In this document: piece after piece, positions 47,687-57,277 of the stretch
Layout of the letters: each line of letters opens with the position of its first letter
Numbering within the stretch: position 1 is the first letter of the stretch
NCBI GenBank assembly: GCA_015490455.1
Contig: WFXU01000038.1
Span: forward strand, 1-62,000
DNA length: 62,000 bases
Source: Hyphomicrobiales bacterium
GTDB lineage: Bacteria > Pseudomonadota > Alphaproteobacteria > Rhizobiales > Devosiaceae
Reading direction: 5' to 3'
Notes under the pieces: model-generated
Databases searched by the model: none
The model's input: only the letters and a program-made list of their open reading frames with translations
What the model was told of the DNA's origin: nothing
Translations under genes and position numbers: made by a program

Positions 47687-48703
47687 ATGAAAAATAAAAT
47701 TGTAACAGTTGCTCTTTCAGCAACATTTGGCCTTATGGCTTCAACAGCAATGGCGGGAACGTTAGAAGATGTTGTGGCTAAGGGCTATATACAATGTGGT
47801 GTTACAACCGGTGTGCCTGGCTTTGCATTGCCTGATGAAAATAATAATTGGGCTGGTCTTGACGTTGATTATTGTCGTGCTCTATCGGCAGCGATTTTTA
47901 ACGATCCAGACAAGGTTCGTTATACACCGCTGAACTCAACCGAGCGCTTTGCAGCCTTATCGTCAGGTGAGGTTGATGTTCTTTCACGTGTTACCACTTG
48001 GACAATGAGCCGTGACACTCAGCTAGGGTTCAACTTTGTTGGCGTCATGTTCTATGATGGTCAGGGCTTTATGGTGCGCAAGGAAGATGGCATTAGTTCG
48101 GCTTCTGAACTTTCAGGTGCCTCTGTATGTATCCAAACAGGCACAACAACCGAATTAAATGCTGCTGATTATTTTGCAGCAAATGGTTTTGAATATAATC
48201 CAATTGTGTTTGTTGAGCGCGATGAGGTTCTGAAAGCCTATGAAGATGGCCGTTGCGATGTGTTCACAACAGATGCTTCTGGTCTTGCTGCAAACCGCTC
48301 CAAATTTGCGGATCCAAGTGCTCACGTAATTCTTGATGATATTATTTCTAAAGAGCCGCTTGGGCCAGTTGTTCGTCAGGGTGATGATACATGGTTTAAT
48401 ATTGCCCGCTGGACATATTTCGCGCTTCTAAATGCTGAAGAACTTGGCGTTACTTCTGCCAATGTTGACGAAATGCTAGGCTCAGACAATCCGGCGATTA
48501 AGCGTCTATTGGGTGTTGAAGGTGACTTTGGTTCCCCAATGGGACTTAACAAGGATTGGGCTTATCAAATCATTAAAGCGGTAGGCAATTATGGCGAAAT
48601 TTATGAACGTCATGTCGGTCCAAATACACCACTTGGTCTAGAGCGTGGTCTAAATGCTCTTTGGACACAGGGTGGAATTCAGTATGGTCCGCCTATTCGC
48701 TAG
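47687..48703 (+). CDS. aapJ: General L-amino-acid ABC transporter, substrate-binding protein AapJ
   Basis: Periplasmic receptor of the broad-range Aap system, 338 aa. A signal peptide is clear (cleavage after AMA, about residue 23). Ligand-contact motifs are canonical: SRVTTWTMSRD (100-110, Arg101 for the carboxylate), GTTTE (152-156), and Asp196 in FTTDASGL for the amino group. It ends ERGLNALWTQGGIQYGPPIR. A 9-bp hairpin follows before aapQ, which would favour excess receptor over permease. Known Aap systems are Ntr-controlled, in line with the ntr genes here. Confidence 0.95.
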   Translation: MKNKIVTVALSATFGLMASTAMAGTLEDVVAKGYIQCGVTTGVPGFALPDENNNWAGLDVDYCRALSAAIFNDPDKVRYTPLNSTERFAALSSGEVDVLSRVTTWTMSRDTQLGFNFVGVMFYDGQGFMVRKEDGISSASELSGASVCIQTGTTTELNAADYFAANGFEYNPIVFVERDEVLKAYEDGRCDVFTTDASGLAANRSKFADPSAHVILDDIISKEPLGPVVRQGDDTWFNIARWTYFALLNAEELGVTSANVDEMLGSDNPAIKRLLGVEGDFGSPMGLNKDWAYQIIKAVGNYGEIYERHVGPNTPLGLERGLNALWTQGGIQYGPPIR

Positions 48704-48715
48704 ACCCTAAATTTT

Positions 48716-48740
48716 CTCGGCGCTTCTTTTGAGCGCCGAG
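48716..48740 (+). terminator. Hairpin between aapJ and aapQ
   Basis: CTCGGCGCT (48716-48724) and AGCGCCGAG (48732-48740) form a perfect 9-bp GC-rich stem with a 7-nt loop. No T-run follows, so it may act as a partial terminator or as a 3' stabiliser for aapJ mRNA, the usual arrangement after binding-protein genes. Confidence 0.8.
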
Positions 48741-48794
48741 TTCTATCCTCAGGGTTGAATATATTTAGAAGTTTGTCAGAGAAAAGGGGGGGGC

Positions 48795-49985
48795 ATGGCT
48801 GACCAGGATGGTCCCAGAAGGGTTGCGCCTAAGACGGCGTTCTTTAATGATCCAAAAATTAGGAGCATTATTTATCAGCTGATAGTCATGGGGATAATTG
48901 TGGCATTTGTGGTAGCGGTTGCCAAAAATACTGCTGCTAACTTGGCTGCGCAAAATAAGACTACAGGCTTTGACTTTTTTGTTCAGCCCTCAGGCTTTGA
49001 TATATTTTTCACGCTCATTCCCTATGACAGAACTTCCTATTATTGGGAGGCCTTTGTCGTTGGTCTTCTAAATACATTATTAGTTTCGGTAATTGGCGTA
49101 TTTTTTGCGACTATTTTAGGCTTTATTATCGGAGTAGCGCGCCTTTCCAGCAACTGGATTATAGCAAAATTAGCTATGATTTATGTGGAAATGATGCGTA
49201 ATATCCCGCTGCTTTTGCAGTTATTCTTCTGGTATACTGCGGTTCTAAAAACCATGCCAAATGTTAAGGGAAGTTTTGTCTGGTTTGAATCTATTGTTCT
49301 TAATAATCGCGGACTTTATCTGCCAAAGCCTGTGCCTGATGACAGATTTATTTGGGTTGTTGGCGCTATCACTATCGCCCTTATTGGCACATTTACTCTT
49401 AAATATTGGGCGCGGAAACGTCTTGAAAAGACGGGGCAGCGTTTTCCGGTTTTTTGGTCTTCTGTTGGTTTGATAATTGGCTTGCCGGCTATAGTATGGT
49501 TGCTATCAGGGACAAATTTAACTTTTGATATTCCAACGCGTCAGGGCTTTAATTATAAGGGGGGCGTTGGTTTGCCGCCTGAATTTATGGCCTTATTATT
49601 GGGTCTGGTTCTTTATACTGCGGCCTTTATTGCAGAGATTGTTCGCTCTGGTATTGTCTCGGTAGATAAGGGGCAAACGGAGGCTGCTCAGTCATTGGGT
49701 CTAAAAGACGGTGATAGGTTGCGTTTAGTTATTATCCCGCAGGCGATGCGCGTTATTGTGCCACCATTAACCTCACAATTTTTGAATTTAACCAAAAACT
49801 CATCTTTAGCGGCTGCCATTGGCTATCCTGACCTGGTCAGTGTGTTTATGCAAACCACGCTCAATCAGACCGGGCGAGCGGTTGAGGTCGTGTTCATTAC
49901 TATGTCAGTTTATCTGACTTTATCATTATTAACATCGGCATATATGAATTGGTATAATTCACGTGTCGCTATGGTTGAGCGATAG
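48795..49985 (+). CDS. aapQ: General L-amino-acid ABC transporter permease AapQ
   Basis: Inner-membrane permease, 396 aa, longer than HisM-type permeases as usual for Aap. The HisMQ region includes GLLNTLLVSVIGVFFATILG and YVEMMRNIPLLLQLFFWY; the EAA loop reads GQTEAAQSLGLKDGDRLR. An uncut cytosolic N-terminus of ~30 residues precedes the first helix. G-rich AAGGGGGGGGC before ATG 48795 gives the ribosome-binding site. aapM follows 9 bp later. Confidence 0.94.
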   Translation: MADQDGPRRVAPKTAFFNDPKIRSIIYQLIVMGIIVAFVVAVAKNTAANLAAQNKTTGFDFFVQPSGFDIFFTLIPYDRTSYYWEAFVVGLLNTLLVSVIGVFFATILGFIIGVARLSSNWIIAKLAMIYVEMMRNIPLLLQLFFWYTAVLKTMPNVKGSFVWFESIVLNNRGLYLPKPVPDDRFIWVVGAITIALIGTFTLKYWARKRLEKTGQRFPVFWSSVGLIIGLPAIVWLLSGTNLTFDIPTRQGFNYKGGVGLPPEFMALLLGLVLYTAAFIAEIVRSGIVSVDKGQTEAAQSLGLKDGDRLRLVIIPQAMRVIVPPLTSQFLNLTKNSSLAAAIGYPDLVSVFMQTTLNQTGRAVEVVFITMSVYLTLSLLTSAYMNWYNSRVAMVER

Positions 49986-49994
49986 GGGGGATAA

Positions 49995-51176
49995 ATGGCT
50001 AAGAATAATACTATTTATGTCAGAGAAGAAATTATTGCCGAGAAACCTGCTCCTAACCTTTCAAAAGGTATTGTTGGCTGGCTCAGAGAAAATCTATTTT
50101 CTTCGGTTCTAAATTCTATTTTAACCGTAATTGGTGTTGCCTTTCTCATTTGGGTTGTTCCTATTCTTTATGGTTTTTTGATTGGTAATGCGGTTTGGCC
50201 AGGTGAGGGGGTAACCAAAGCAGATTGTCAGGCTCCGGGCGCTGGTGCTTGCTGGGCTTATATTGAAGATAGAATGTCCTTCTTTATTTATGGCTTTTTC
50301 CCTCAAGATGCCTATTGGGCAACGCAGGAGGGATTTTTTGCCTCTATCATGGCTTATTGGCGGGTGAATGCGGTATTTTTAGTGGGCATTTTACTTATTG
50401 TTCCTCTAATGTGGCCGGATCTTCCATATAAGGGGATAAATGCTATTTTGTTTTTTGCTGTTTATCCTGTCTTTGTTTATTTTATGCTTACTGGTGGCGT
50501 TTTTGGTCTGGAGGAAGTGCCAACCGTTAAATGGGGCGGGCTGACTGTAACCCTGATAATAGGATTAGTGGGGATAGTGGTTTCGCTTCCCTTAGGTATA
50601 ATATTAGCTTTGGGTAGGCAGTCTAAAATGCCTATCATAAAGTCAATTTGTATCATGTTTATTGAGGTTTGGCGCGCGGTTCCGCTAATTTCAGTGTTAT
50701 TTATGGCTTCAGTTATGTTGCCGCTCTTTATGCCGGTGGGTATGAGTGTTGATAAATTATTGCGCGCTTTAATTGGTGTATCACTATTTTCTTCTGCCTA
50801 TATGGCTGAGGTTGTGCGTGGGGGATTACAGGCTCTTCCCAAAGGGCAGTTTGAAGCTGCCGCTTCACTTGGTCTGAATTATTGGAAATCTATGTTTTTC
50901 ATTATTTTGCCGCAGGCCTTAAAACATGTTATTCCGGGCATTGTTAATAGTTTTATTGCCTTGTTCAAAGATACTTCGCTCGTGGCAATTGTTGGTATTT
51001 TTGATTTGTTAAAGACTGTCTTAGTCGCCAATCTTAATCTTGACTGGGCTTCAAAAAATCAGGCCATTACAGGCTATTTATTTGCTGCAATGGTATTCTG
51101 GGTATTTTGCTATGGTATGTCGCGTTATTCCTTAATGATGGAAAGACGTTTAGATACTGGGCATAGGGATAAATAA
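49995..51176 (+). CDS. aapM: General L-amino-acid ABC transporter permease AapM
   Basis: Second permease of the heterodimer, 393 aa. Features: [20 protein letters not shown], the family [14 protein letters not shown], and the EAA loop [18 protein letters not shown] large extracytoplasmic segment around residues 68-110 carries two Cys ([13 protein letters not shown]), a typical AapM feature. aapP starts 10 bp after its stop. Confidence 0.94.
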   Translation: MAKNNTIYVREEIIAEKPAPNLSKGIVGWLRENLFSSVLNSILTVIGVAFLIWVVPILYGFLIGNAVWPGEGVTKADCQAPGAGACWAYIEDRMSFFIYGFFPQDAYWATQEGFFASIMAYWRVNAVFLVGILLIVPLMWPDLPYKGINAILFFAVYPVFVYFMLTGGVFGLEEVPTVKWGGLTVTLIIGLVGIVVSLPLGIILALGRQSKMPIIKSICIMFIEVWRAVPLISVLFMASVMLPLFMPVGMSVDKLLRALIGVSLFSSAYMAEVVRGGLQALPKGQFEAAASLGLNYWKSMFFIILPQALKHVIPGIVNSFIALFKDTSLVAIVGIFDLLKTVLVANLNLDWASKNQAITGYLFAAMVFWVFCYGMSRYSLMMERRLDTGHRDK

Positions 51177-51186
51177 GGGTGATATA

Positions 51187-51978
51187 ATGAGTTCACAAAC
51201 ACAACAGACAAAAGCTAAAAAAATAAAACGGGCAGATTCTGACGCTGAGATTGCCATTGATATTATTGATATGAATAAATGGTTTGGTGATTTTCATGTT
51301 TTGCGCGATATTAATCTTAGGGTTAGAAAAGGTGAGCGTATTGTTGTTGCCGGCCCTTCCGGATCTGGCAAATCAACCCTTATTCGCTGTATAAACAGAT
51401 TAGAGGAACATCAGCAGGGGCAGATTATTGTTGATGGGGTTGAGTTAACTTCGGACCTTAAAAGAATTGATGAGGTGCGGCGCGAGGTTGGTATGGTATT
51501 TCAGCATTTCAACCTATTCCCACATTTAACAATTATGGAAAATTGCACATTGGCTCCCATGTGGGTGCGCGGCGTTCCAAAGGCTGAGGCTGAAGAAACC
51601 GCAATGCATTATCTTGAAAGGGTAAAAATTCCTGAGCAGGCGCAAAAATATCCAGGTCAGCTTTCCGGAGGTCAGCAACAACGTGTGGCTATTGCCCGTT
51701 CATTATGCATGAACCCACAAATTATGTTGTTTGACGAACCTACATCGGCGTTGGATCCGGAGATGATTAAAGAGGTGCTTGATGTTATGGTCTCATTGGC
51801 TGAAGATGGGATGACTATGATTGTTGTAACGCATGAAATGGGTTTTGCAAGGCAGGTGGCCGATAAGGTTGTATTTATGGATCAGGGACAAATTATTGAA
51901 GTCAACGAACCTGAAGAATTTTTTAGTAATCCGCAGCATGAGCGCACAAAGGAGTTTCTCAGTCAAATTTTACATTAA
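51187..51978 (+). CDS. aapP: General L-amino-acid ABC transporter ATPase AapP
   Basis: Cytosolic ATPase, 263 aa, completing the importer. Motifs: Walker [14 protein letters not shown]-loop [12 protein letters not shown], signature [15 protein letters not shown], Walker [13 protein letters not shown], and H-loop [10 protein letters not shown] basic ~25-residue N-terminal tail ([10 protein letters not shown]) precedes the core. It ends with the usual FLSQILH. A weak hairpin lies near 52028. Confidence 0.96.
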   Translation: MSSQTQQTKAKKIKRADSDAEIAIDIIDMNKWFGDFHVLRDINLRVRKGERIVVAGPSGSGKSTLIRCINRLEEHQQGQIIVDGVELTSDLKRIDEVRREVGMVFQHFNLFPHLTIMENCTLAPMWVRGVPKAEAEETAMHYLERVKIPEQAQKYPGQLSGGQQQRVAIARSLCMNPQIMLFDEPTSALDPEMIKEVLDVMVSLAEDGMTMIVVTHEMGFARQVADKVVFMDQGQIIEVNEPEEFFSNPQHERTKEFLSQILH

Positions 51979-52205
51979 ATTATTATATACTCATCTAATA
52001 ATTCGTGGAGTGAGAGGAGGGCTTTGCCGCTTTGAAAAGCGCGAACTTTAACCGAAATAATATTTATAAAGTTTTTGTTCAGAATAAAATAAATTTGAGA
52101 TATAATTATATTGCTTATTTTTTAGCTCTGCTATTTAATTGCCATGCTGGTTTAATGGTTTGGGTAGAGCAGATTTAGCGATTAAAGAATTGGTTAAAGT
52201 GGTTA

Positions 52206-53240
52206 ATGCGTAATATAAAGGCAAAAATACTAATTATCAGGACGGGGATTATTGCTTTAATCTTCTCATTTTTAATTTTGCCGCTCAATGCTGCCACTTT
52301 AGATGATGTGCGTGAGCGCGGTTATTTGATTTGTGGCACTAACCAGTCAATTTCTGGCTTTTCTGTGCGGGGTGAGGATGGCCTTTGGTCTGGTTTTGAT
52401 GTTGATATTTGTCGCGCAATTTCGGCGGCTATTTTTTTAGATCCAAATAAGGTTGAATTTAGGCCACTTTTTGGAAGTGCTAGATTTTCTGCCCTGCAAA
52501 CTGGCGAGATTGATGTAATGGTGCGTAATGGCGCCTGGACTATGGGGCGGGACATTTCTTATGGGGTGAGATATGTTGCTACCTCATTTTTTGATGGTCA
52601 GTCTTTTCTGGTAAAGCAATCACTTGGCGTAGTTTCGGCATATGAACTTAATAATATTTCGGTTTGTTTGCTTAAAGGTTCTGACGACCAAAAAAATCTA
52701 CATGAATTTTTCTTTCGGAATCAAATTGAATATAGGGAAATCTTATATGAAGATAGGGCTGATTTTGCGTTAGCATTTAAGTATGGTCTTTGCGATGCAT
52801 TGTCAGCGCCTGTGAGCTATCTTTATTCTATATTGCGTGATTTACCGGATGCGGCACAATATAGGATTTTGCCGGAGAGAATTTCTAAGCGACCTTTGGG
52901 GCCTGTTGTGCGCGATGGGGATGATGAATGGTTTAATATAATTCGCTGGGTATTGTTCACTTTGATTAATGCTGAGGAATTAGGAGCTAGCTCTATTAAT
53001 GTTAATTCGTTAAAAGAAGTGAAAACTCCAGCCATTAGGCGCTTATTGGGGCTAGAGGGAGATTTTGGAAAATATTTAAGGTTAGAGAAAGAATGGGTGC
53101 AAAAACTTCTTTCTTCTGTGGGTAATTATGGTGAAATTTATGAGAGGAATTTCGGCCCGCAAAATGGGATTTCTTTACCTCGTGGCCCTAATGCGCTTTA
53201 TAAACATGGCGGTCTTTTTTACGCTCCGCCAATTCGTTAG
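52206..53240 (+). CDS. Second AapJ-like binding protein with altered ligand site
   Basis: Exported 344-aa paralogue of AapJ, 227 bp after aapP. The signal peptide is IIALIFSFLILPLNAA. The fold-level match is clear (SAAIFLDPNKV, WTMGRD, RPLGPVVRDGDDEWFN, GDFGKYLRLEKEW, final GLFYAPPIR). Contact residues are changed: VRNGAWTMGRD replaces SRVTTWTMSRD, GSDDQ replaces GTTTE, and Pro202 stands at the position of Asp196, which binds the amino group. The protein therefore probably no longer binds ordinary amino acids, or binds a different ligand. No permease accompanies it; it may use AapQMP. Confidence 0.88.
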   Translation: MRNIKAKILIIRTGIIALIFSFLILPLNAATLDDVRERGYLICGTNQSISGFSVRGEDGLWSGFDVDICRAISAAIFLDPNKVEFRPLFGSARFSALQTGEIDVMVRNGAWTMGRDISYGVRYVATSFFDGQSFLVKQSLGVVSAYELNNISVCLLKGSDDQKNLHEFFFRNQIEYREILYEDRADFALAFKYGLCDALSAPVSYLYSILRDLPDAAQYRILPERISKRPLGPVVRDGDDEWFNIIRWVLFTLINAEELGASSINVNSLKEVKTPAIRRLLGLEGDFGKYLRLEKEWVQKLLSSVGNYGEIYERNFGPQNGISLPRGPNALYKHGGLFYAPPIR

Positions 53241-53681
53241 TTAGTCATTTGTAATTATGTGTTTTATTGGTTAACCGGATGCTGTTTAACTTGGATTTAT
53301 GTAGGGGGGTAATCTCCGGAATATTATTTTAGGATGTGACCATCATAGGATTGCGTGCCAACGATTTTGCACGGATGGCAACTGACTATTCTTGCAGCGA
53401 TTGAGGATGGTGGTAATTATTTAGCTTGACGCTAACTCATAAATCTTATGCGCCTCATATGTGCCTTGCCTTTGCCAATAAATTCAACTTCGAATGCGTG
53501 CGGGGAATAGATTTTCTTTGGGATATCATCACGAGGCTTTTGACTCAATTACTCTCGTTGCTAACTATTTGGGTGTAAGATACAGAAAATTCAGTAATTC
53601 TCTCCTCATTATCATTTCCTTCCTGGATTTATTAAAGGGTGAAGGAAGGCCAAGGGAGAGATTTGACGCTCCTCTGTCTTT
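53241..53681. other. Intergenic region, no gene recognised
   Basis: Between aapJ2 and the GFA-family gene. A 63-codon reading frame at 53494-53685 has no family similarity and no good ribosome-binding site, so it is not called. CCTTCC (53618) and GGAAGG (53644) could form a weak hairpin before the convergent gene end. Nothing else stands out. Confidence 0.5.
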
Positions 53682-54176
53682 CTAAACAGGCCATCCTATC
53701 ATCTCCCCCCAGCGCTTAATCAATCCATCATAATTATCAGGCTGCCTTGCATAAGCTAACTCATCTTTACCTATCTTAACCCAAGCCTGTTTTGACCTTG
53801 TCCAAATATGCCCGGCGGGTTTTAGCCAATTTGTATCATCAAAAGTGCCGCCCTTTATATTAAGCGTTGTTGCGTAAGATTTTCGCCGATGAAACAGTCT
53901 AGTTCCACAATTTGGGCAGAAGTCGCACTGTAAAATATTGCCAGATGTTGAACCTCGCTCAAATGTCTTCACCTCGCCGTTAATTTCCAAATCATCAATA
54001 TTGACCCTAACACTCTCGCCAAAGCCAGAAGAGCTTTGTTTTTGGCATTCTGAACAGTGACATATATAAAATACGATTGGTTTACTGCTTAGCTCATATC
54101 GCACCGCCCCGCATTGGCAACCACCAGTTAAGGGTAAATTTGGCATTAAAATTTTATCGTGTATTTTATTTTGCAT
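53682..54176 (-). CDS. GFA-family zinc-binding protein
   Basis: Protein of 164 aa in the glutathione-dependent formaldehyde-activating (Gfa/CENP-V) family. Zinc ligands are all visible: GGCQCGAVRY, CHCSECQKQSSSGFGES and FCPNCGTRLF. ATG 54176 is preceded by AAGGA; an internal ATG at 54146 is possible. Most family members outside Gfa itself have no proven substrate, so no reaction is assigned. It is divergent from yebC. Confidence 0.88.
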   Translation of the reverse strand: MQNKIHDKILMPNLPLTGGCQCGAVRYELSSKPIVFYICHCSECQKQSSSGFGESVRVNIDDLEINGEVKTFERGSTSGNILQCDFCPNCGTRLFHRRKSYATTLNIKGGTFDDTNWLKPAGHIWTRSKQAWVKIGKDELAYARQPDNYDGLIKRWGEMIGWPV

Positions 54177-54255
54177 TTAGCATTTCCTTTGACTTAATAT
54201 TAGCAAATTTTTATAAGTCAGAAAAATAGATATAAATTTATTTAAGAGTGAAATT

Positions 54256-55008
54256 ATGGCAGGACATTCACAATTTAAGAATATTATGCACCGTAAAGGG
54301 CGCCAAGATGCAGCCCGTTCAAAATTATTTTCCAAATTATCAAAGGAAATAACCGTTGCGGCAAAACTTGGATTGCCAGACCCTGCAATGAACCCACGCC
54401 TTCGCCTTGCGGTGCAAAACGCCAAAGGGCAATCTATGCCCAAAGAAAATATTGAAAGGGCGATAAAAAAGGCTAGTGCTAATGAGGGTGATGATTATGA
54501 GGAAATCCGCTATGAGGGTTATGGTCCGGCTGGTGTTGCGATTATTGTTGAGGCTCTAACGGATAATCGCAATCGCACTGCTGCAAATGTTCGGGCGATT
54601 TTTTCTAAAAATGGCGGAACGTTAGGGGAGACAAATTCGGTTGCTTTTATGTTTGATAGGGTGGGTGAGATTATCTATCCATTAAGTGCGGGTGAAGCTG
54701 ATGATATTATGCTAGCAGCGCTTGAAGCGGGGGCAAATGATGTAATATCGGACGAAAATGGGCATATTATCTATTGTGCGTTTGAAAATATTGGCGAGGT
54801 TTCAGCCGCTTTAGCAAAAGAAATAGGATCAGAAGCAGAATCGGTAAAGCCGATTTTTAAGCCGCAAAATCAAACGCCAATTGATGCAGAAAAAGGCGCA
54901 ACCTTAATAAAACTAATAGAAGCGCTTGAAGAAGATGATGATGTGCAAAATGTCTATTCTAACTTTGATATTTCAAAAGAGGATATGGCAAAGATTGAGA
55001 ACTATTGA
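54256..55008 (+). CDS. yebC: YebC/PmpR-family protein
   Basis: Conserved DUF28 protein, 250 aa, historically called a transcriptional regulator and more recently tied to translation of difficult motifs. Family landmarks: [65 protein letters not shown] and [15 protein letters not shown]. It is complete. ruvCAB, its common neighbour, is absent; a SLATT gene follows by 20 bp. Confidence 0.95.
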   Translation: MAGHSQFKNIMHRKGRQDAARSKLFSKLSKEITVAAKLGLPDPAMNPRLRLAVQNAKGQSMPKENIERAIKKASANEGDDYEEIRYEGYGPAGVAIIVEALTDNRNRTAANVRAIFSKNGGTLGETNSVAFMFDRVGEIIYPLSAGEADDIMLAALEAGANDVISDENGHIIYCAFENIGEVSAALAKEIGSEAESVKPIFKPQNQTPIDAEKGATLIKLIEALEEDDDVQNVYSNFDISKEDMAKIENY

Positions 55009-55028
55009 TAAAGACCAAATAGTTGGGT

Positions 55029-55580
55029 ATGATGGGAGATGGCAAAAAAGAAGAAAATGAGGACGAGCGTCTTAAGGAATTAGTTCCGCTATGGTTATGT
55101 AGAGCTGAAATTGCGTCCAATGCTCACTATTTTGCTTCAAACAGATATTTAAGGCTACATTATTATTTGACTTTATCTAATATAATTTCCGCTATTTTTA
55201 CTCTAGTGCTAGCGAGTAGTTCATTTTTTGAAACTGTGCTTTCTCAAGTTGGTTTATATGCGATTGCATTTTTTAGTGCTACGGTTGTAGCGACTAGTGC
55301 TGCTCAGTATATTTTAGACTTTAGACACACCTCAAACAGACATAAATTTTCAGTAAATGAATATTCTAATATAAAAAGGAAGATTGAACGTCTTATTGCA
55401 TCAGATGAATTGAGCATTGATTCGGTTCATAGAATAAGCAGTACTTTAAATTGGATTGCAAAAAGCTCGCTACATGTAAGAAGAAAATTATGGTTAAAGT
55501 CAAAAAAATCATATGGTGAGAGCTATCTAGATATCAAAAAAGCAGAGGATATATTTTTAGAAGTATTGAACAATAACTAG
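55029..55580 (+). CDS. SLATT-domain membrane protein
   Basis: A 183-aa protein with an acidic N-terminus, a predicted helix, two membrane segments separated by a short turn (about 43-65 and 72-92 from this start), and a charged helical C-terminus. The pattern RLHYYLTLSNIISAIFT, then SAAQYILDFRHTSNRHKFS and EYSNIKRKIERLI, matches SLATT domains as I know them: two-helix proteins thought to be pore-forming effectors in bacterial conflict systems. ATG 55029 is used, though TTG 55023 is possible. No recognised sensor gene is adjacent; a decayed small gene overlaps its end. Confidence 0.75.
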   Translation: MMGDGKKEENEDERLKELVPLWLCRAEIASNAHYFASNRYLRLHYYLTLSNIISAIFTLVLASSSFFETVLSQVGLYAIAFFSATVVATSAAQYILDFRHTSNRHKFSVNEYSNIKRKIERLIASDELSIDSVHRISSTLNWIAKSSLHVRRKLWLKSKKSYGESYLDIKKAEDIFLEVLNNN

Positions 55581-55787
55581 GGAATTATGCATCAAATGAC
55601 ACGGTTGAGACAGTAAGAAAAGAGCTAAGGAAAATTAAAAAAACCGTTGTTTTTTCGCATTACGGATTGGATTAAAAAACATCCAATTTGGTCAATGGTA
55701 ATTTCTGCATTTGTAGCAATTATTTTCAGTGGCATAGGCTCTTTTCTTGCTTCAGTAATTTACAATGTCATAAATAAAGCAGGATGA
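55577..55787 (+). pseudogene. Decayed small membrane-peptide gene after SLATT
   Basis: One frame from 55583 reads NDTVETVRKELRKIKKTVVF and then hits a stop; skipping one base at a T6 run (about 55658) continues as TDWIKKHPIWSMVISAFVAI and SGIGSFLASVIYNVINKAG to a stop at 55785-55787. The joined product would be an amphipathic helix followed by one membrane helix. The first frame has no start codon. This looks like a small membrane gene that lost its start and suffered a frameshift. Confidence 0.55.
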
Positions 55788-55828
55788 ATAATCCTGTCCC
55801 CAGCTTAGATGGAACTAGAGCAAAGTCA

Positions 55829-55891
55829 ACTTCTGACTCCCGACCTCTGGCTTCCGACTTCTAATTTCTGATTTCCGATTTCCGATCTCCG
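55829..55891 (+). repeat. Nine in-register pyrimidine heptads
   Basis: The units are ACTTCTG, ACTCCCG, ACCTCTG, GCTTCCG, ACTTCTA, ATTTCTG, ATTTCCG, ATTTCCG, ATCTCCG, giving consensus AYTTCYG. The tract ends 1 bp before the stop codon of the convergent glycosyltransferase gene. Related tracts occur at 175-194, 42922-42942, 43158-43200 and in both arms of the long inverted repeat. Confidence 0.9.
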
Positions 55892-55892
55892 G

Positions 55893-57161
55893 CTAAATAT
55901 TAGGTTTGAAATTTTCTATGATTCTTTCAATATGTTTAGTTGCTTTTTGCGCGCCATTTTCCTGATTTAGCTTTTTACTAAGCTCTTGCGCATTTTTCCT
56001 ATATTTCTCATTGTTCTGAATATCAAATAGCGCCTTTGTTAATATTTTAGCGTTTAATTTTCTTAAAGAAACTGGGGCAGGGCCACATCCAAGTTCATGC
56101 ACTCTGTGTCCCCAAAATGGCTGATCATAAGTTTGTGGCAAAATAAAGCTGGGTAATCCAGCGTGTAGGCTAGCCGAAGTTGTGCCAGCTCCACCATGAT
56201 GAATAGAGGCTGCCATATATTTGAATAATTTATCGTGAGGCGCCTTTTCTATAGCAAAAATATTGGGTGGCAAATTATCAATTTTAATCCCCCCCCAGCC
56301 CTTAGAAATGACCGCTCTGCCTCCCCATTTAGCAACTGCCTCTGTCAATATTTTTCCATTTCTTTTTGCGCCAAAGGGCATAGAGCCAAACCCTATATAA
56401 ACGGGTTTTTCACCCGCTTGTAAAAATTCCTTAAATTCCATAGATGGCTCCCAACCGCTAATATCATTTACTCGCCAAAAGCCGGTTACTTTTGCTTCTT
56501 TCGGCCAATCGCGGGGGCGAGGCGAAACATGTTCAGAATAGGCATAAAGAGTTGGTAAATTCTTCCCGTTACTATCCTTAAATAGCCCGCCCTTTTTTCT
56601 TGGTTTAAGCCCCATTAATTCCTTACGTAGGCGGTTGCGCGGTAGATCATAATAGGCCTGTTGCACACTTGCCGCAGTATAGGAAAGCCGATTAAAGACA
56701 GGCCCCAAATCCGGACCAGAAAAAGTGCAAAAAGGAAATTCCTTAGTATCGTTTAATGGTTGTAATGCAGTCATTATAGCGGGAATATTCAAGGCTTCGG
56801 CAATATCAATGCAAAAGGAAGTATTAAGATTAAGTATTATTGCATCGGCGCCAAATGCTATTTTCCAGGTCCTATGGGCAGCTATTTCAACAATATCCTG
56901 CCCCTGAACCAATAATGCCGGTAAATTTATCAGCATATTTTGGCTCATTACATTTTCAAATAGGGGCTGTGTTAAAAAAGAGCGAATTGAATCGCCAATA
57001 TTATGAAATTCTATTTTATAATCATTTGCTAATTGTTCAAAATCTGCCGGTGCGCAAAGTTCTACATCATAACCATGCTTCTTTAGGGCAAGACTTAAGG
57101 AAATATATGGTAATACATCTCCTAAAGTTCCAATCGTAACAATAATTATGCGTTTTCCCAT
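55893..57161 (-). CDS. GT1-family glycosyltransferase (sterol/macrolide type)
   Basis: A 422-aa two-domain GT-B enzyme. The N-terminus IIIVTIGTLGDVLPYISL is the acceptor-domain signature of the sterol-glucosyltransferase/MGT group, and HHGGAGTTSASLHAGLPS with PQTYDQPFWG is the nucleotide-sugar (UDP) binding motif. ATG 57161 is preceded by GGAGTAGGA and is preferred over an in-frame codon at 57194. The donor is probably a UDP-sugar; the acceptor is unknown, possibly a lipid or hopanoid. It is divergent from argC. Confidence 0.85.
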   Translation of the reverse strand: MGKRIIIVTIGTLGDVLPYISLSLALKKHGYDVELCAPADFEQLANDYKIEFHNIGDSIRSFLTQPLFENVMSQNMLINLPALLVQGQDIVEIAAHRTWKIAFGADAIILNLNTSFCIDIAEALNIPAIMTALQPLNDTKEFPFCTFSGPDLGPVFNRLSYTAASVQQAYYDLPRNRLRKELMGLKPRKKGGLFKDSNGKNLPTLYAYSEHVSPRPRDWPKEAKVTGFWRVNDISGWEPSMEFKEFLQAGEKPVYIGFGSMPFGAKRNGKILTEAVAKWGGRAVISKGWGGIKIDNLPPNIFAIEKAPHDKLFKYMAASIHHGGAGTTSASLHAGLPSFILPQTYDQPFWGHRVHELGCGPAPVSLRKLNAKILTKALFDIQNNEKYRKNAQELSKKLNQENGAQKATKHIERIIENFKPNI

Positions 57162-57277
57162 ATTCCTACTCCTAACGCAACATATAGCGCTCATTAAAGC
57201 ATTTACAATCTATCATTGTGCGATTAGAAAGCTAAAACACTCAATATAACTTCCGATAATAAAAGGGCAATAGTAAG

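Noticed and set aside
53494-53685. 63-codon open frame in the spacer after aapJ2
   Set aside because: No ribosome-binding site, no family similarity, and it runs into the convergent gene.
55829-55891. The heptad tract as a CRISPR-like array
   Set aside because: Units are contiguous 7-mers with no spacers, and no cas genes are present.
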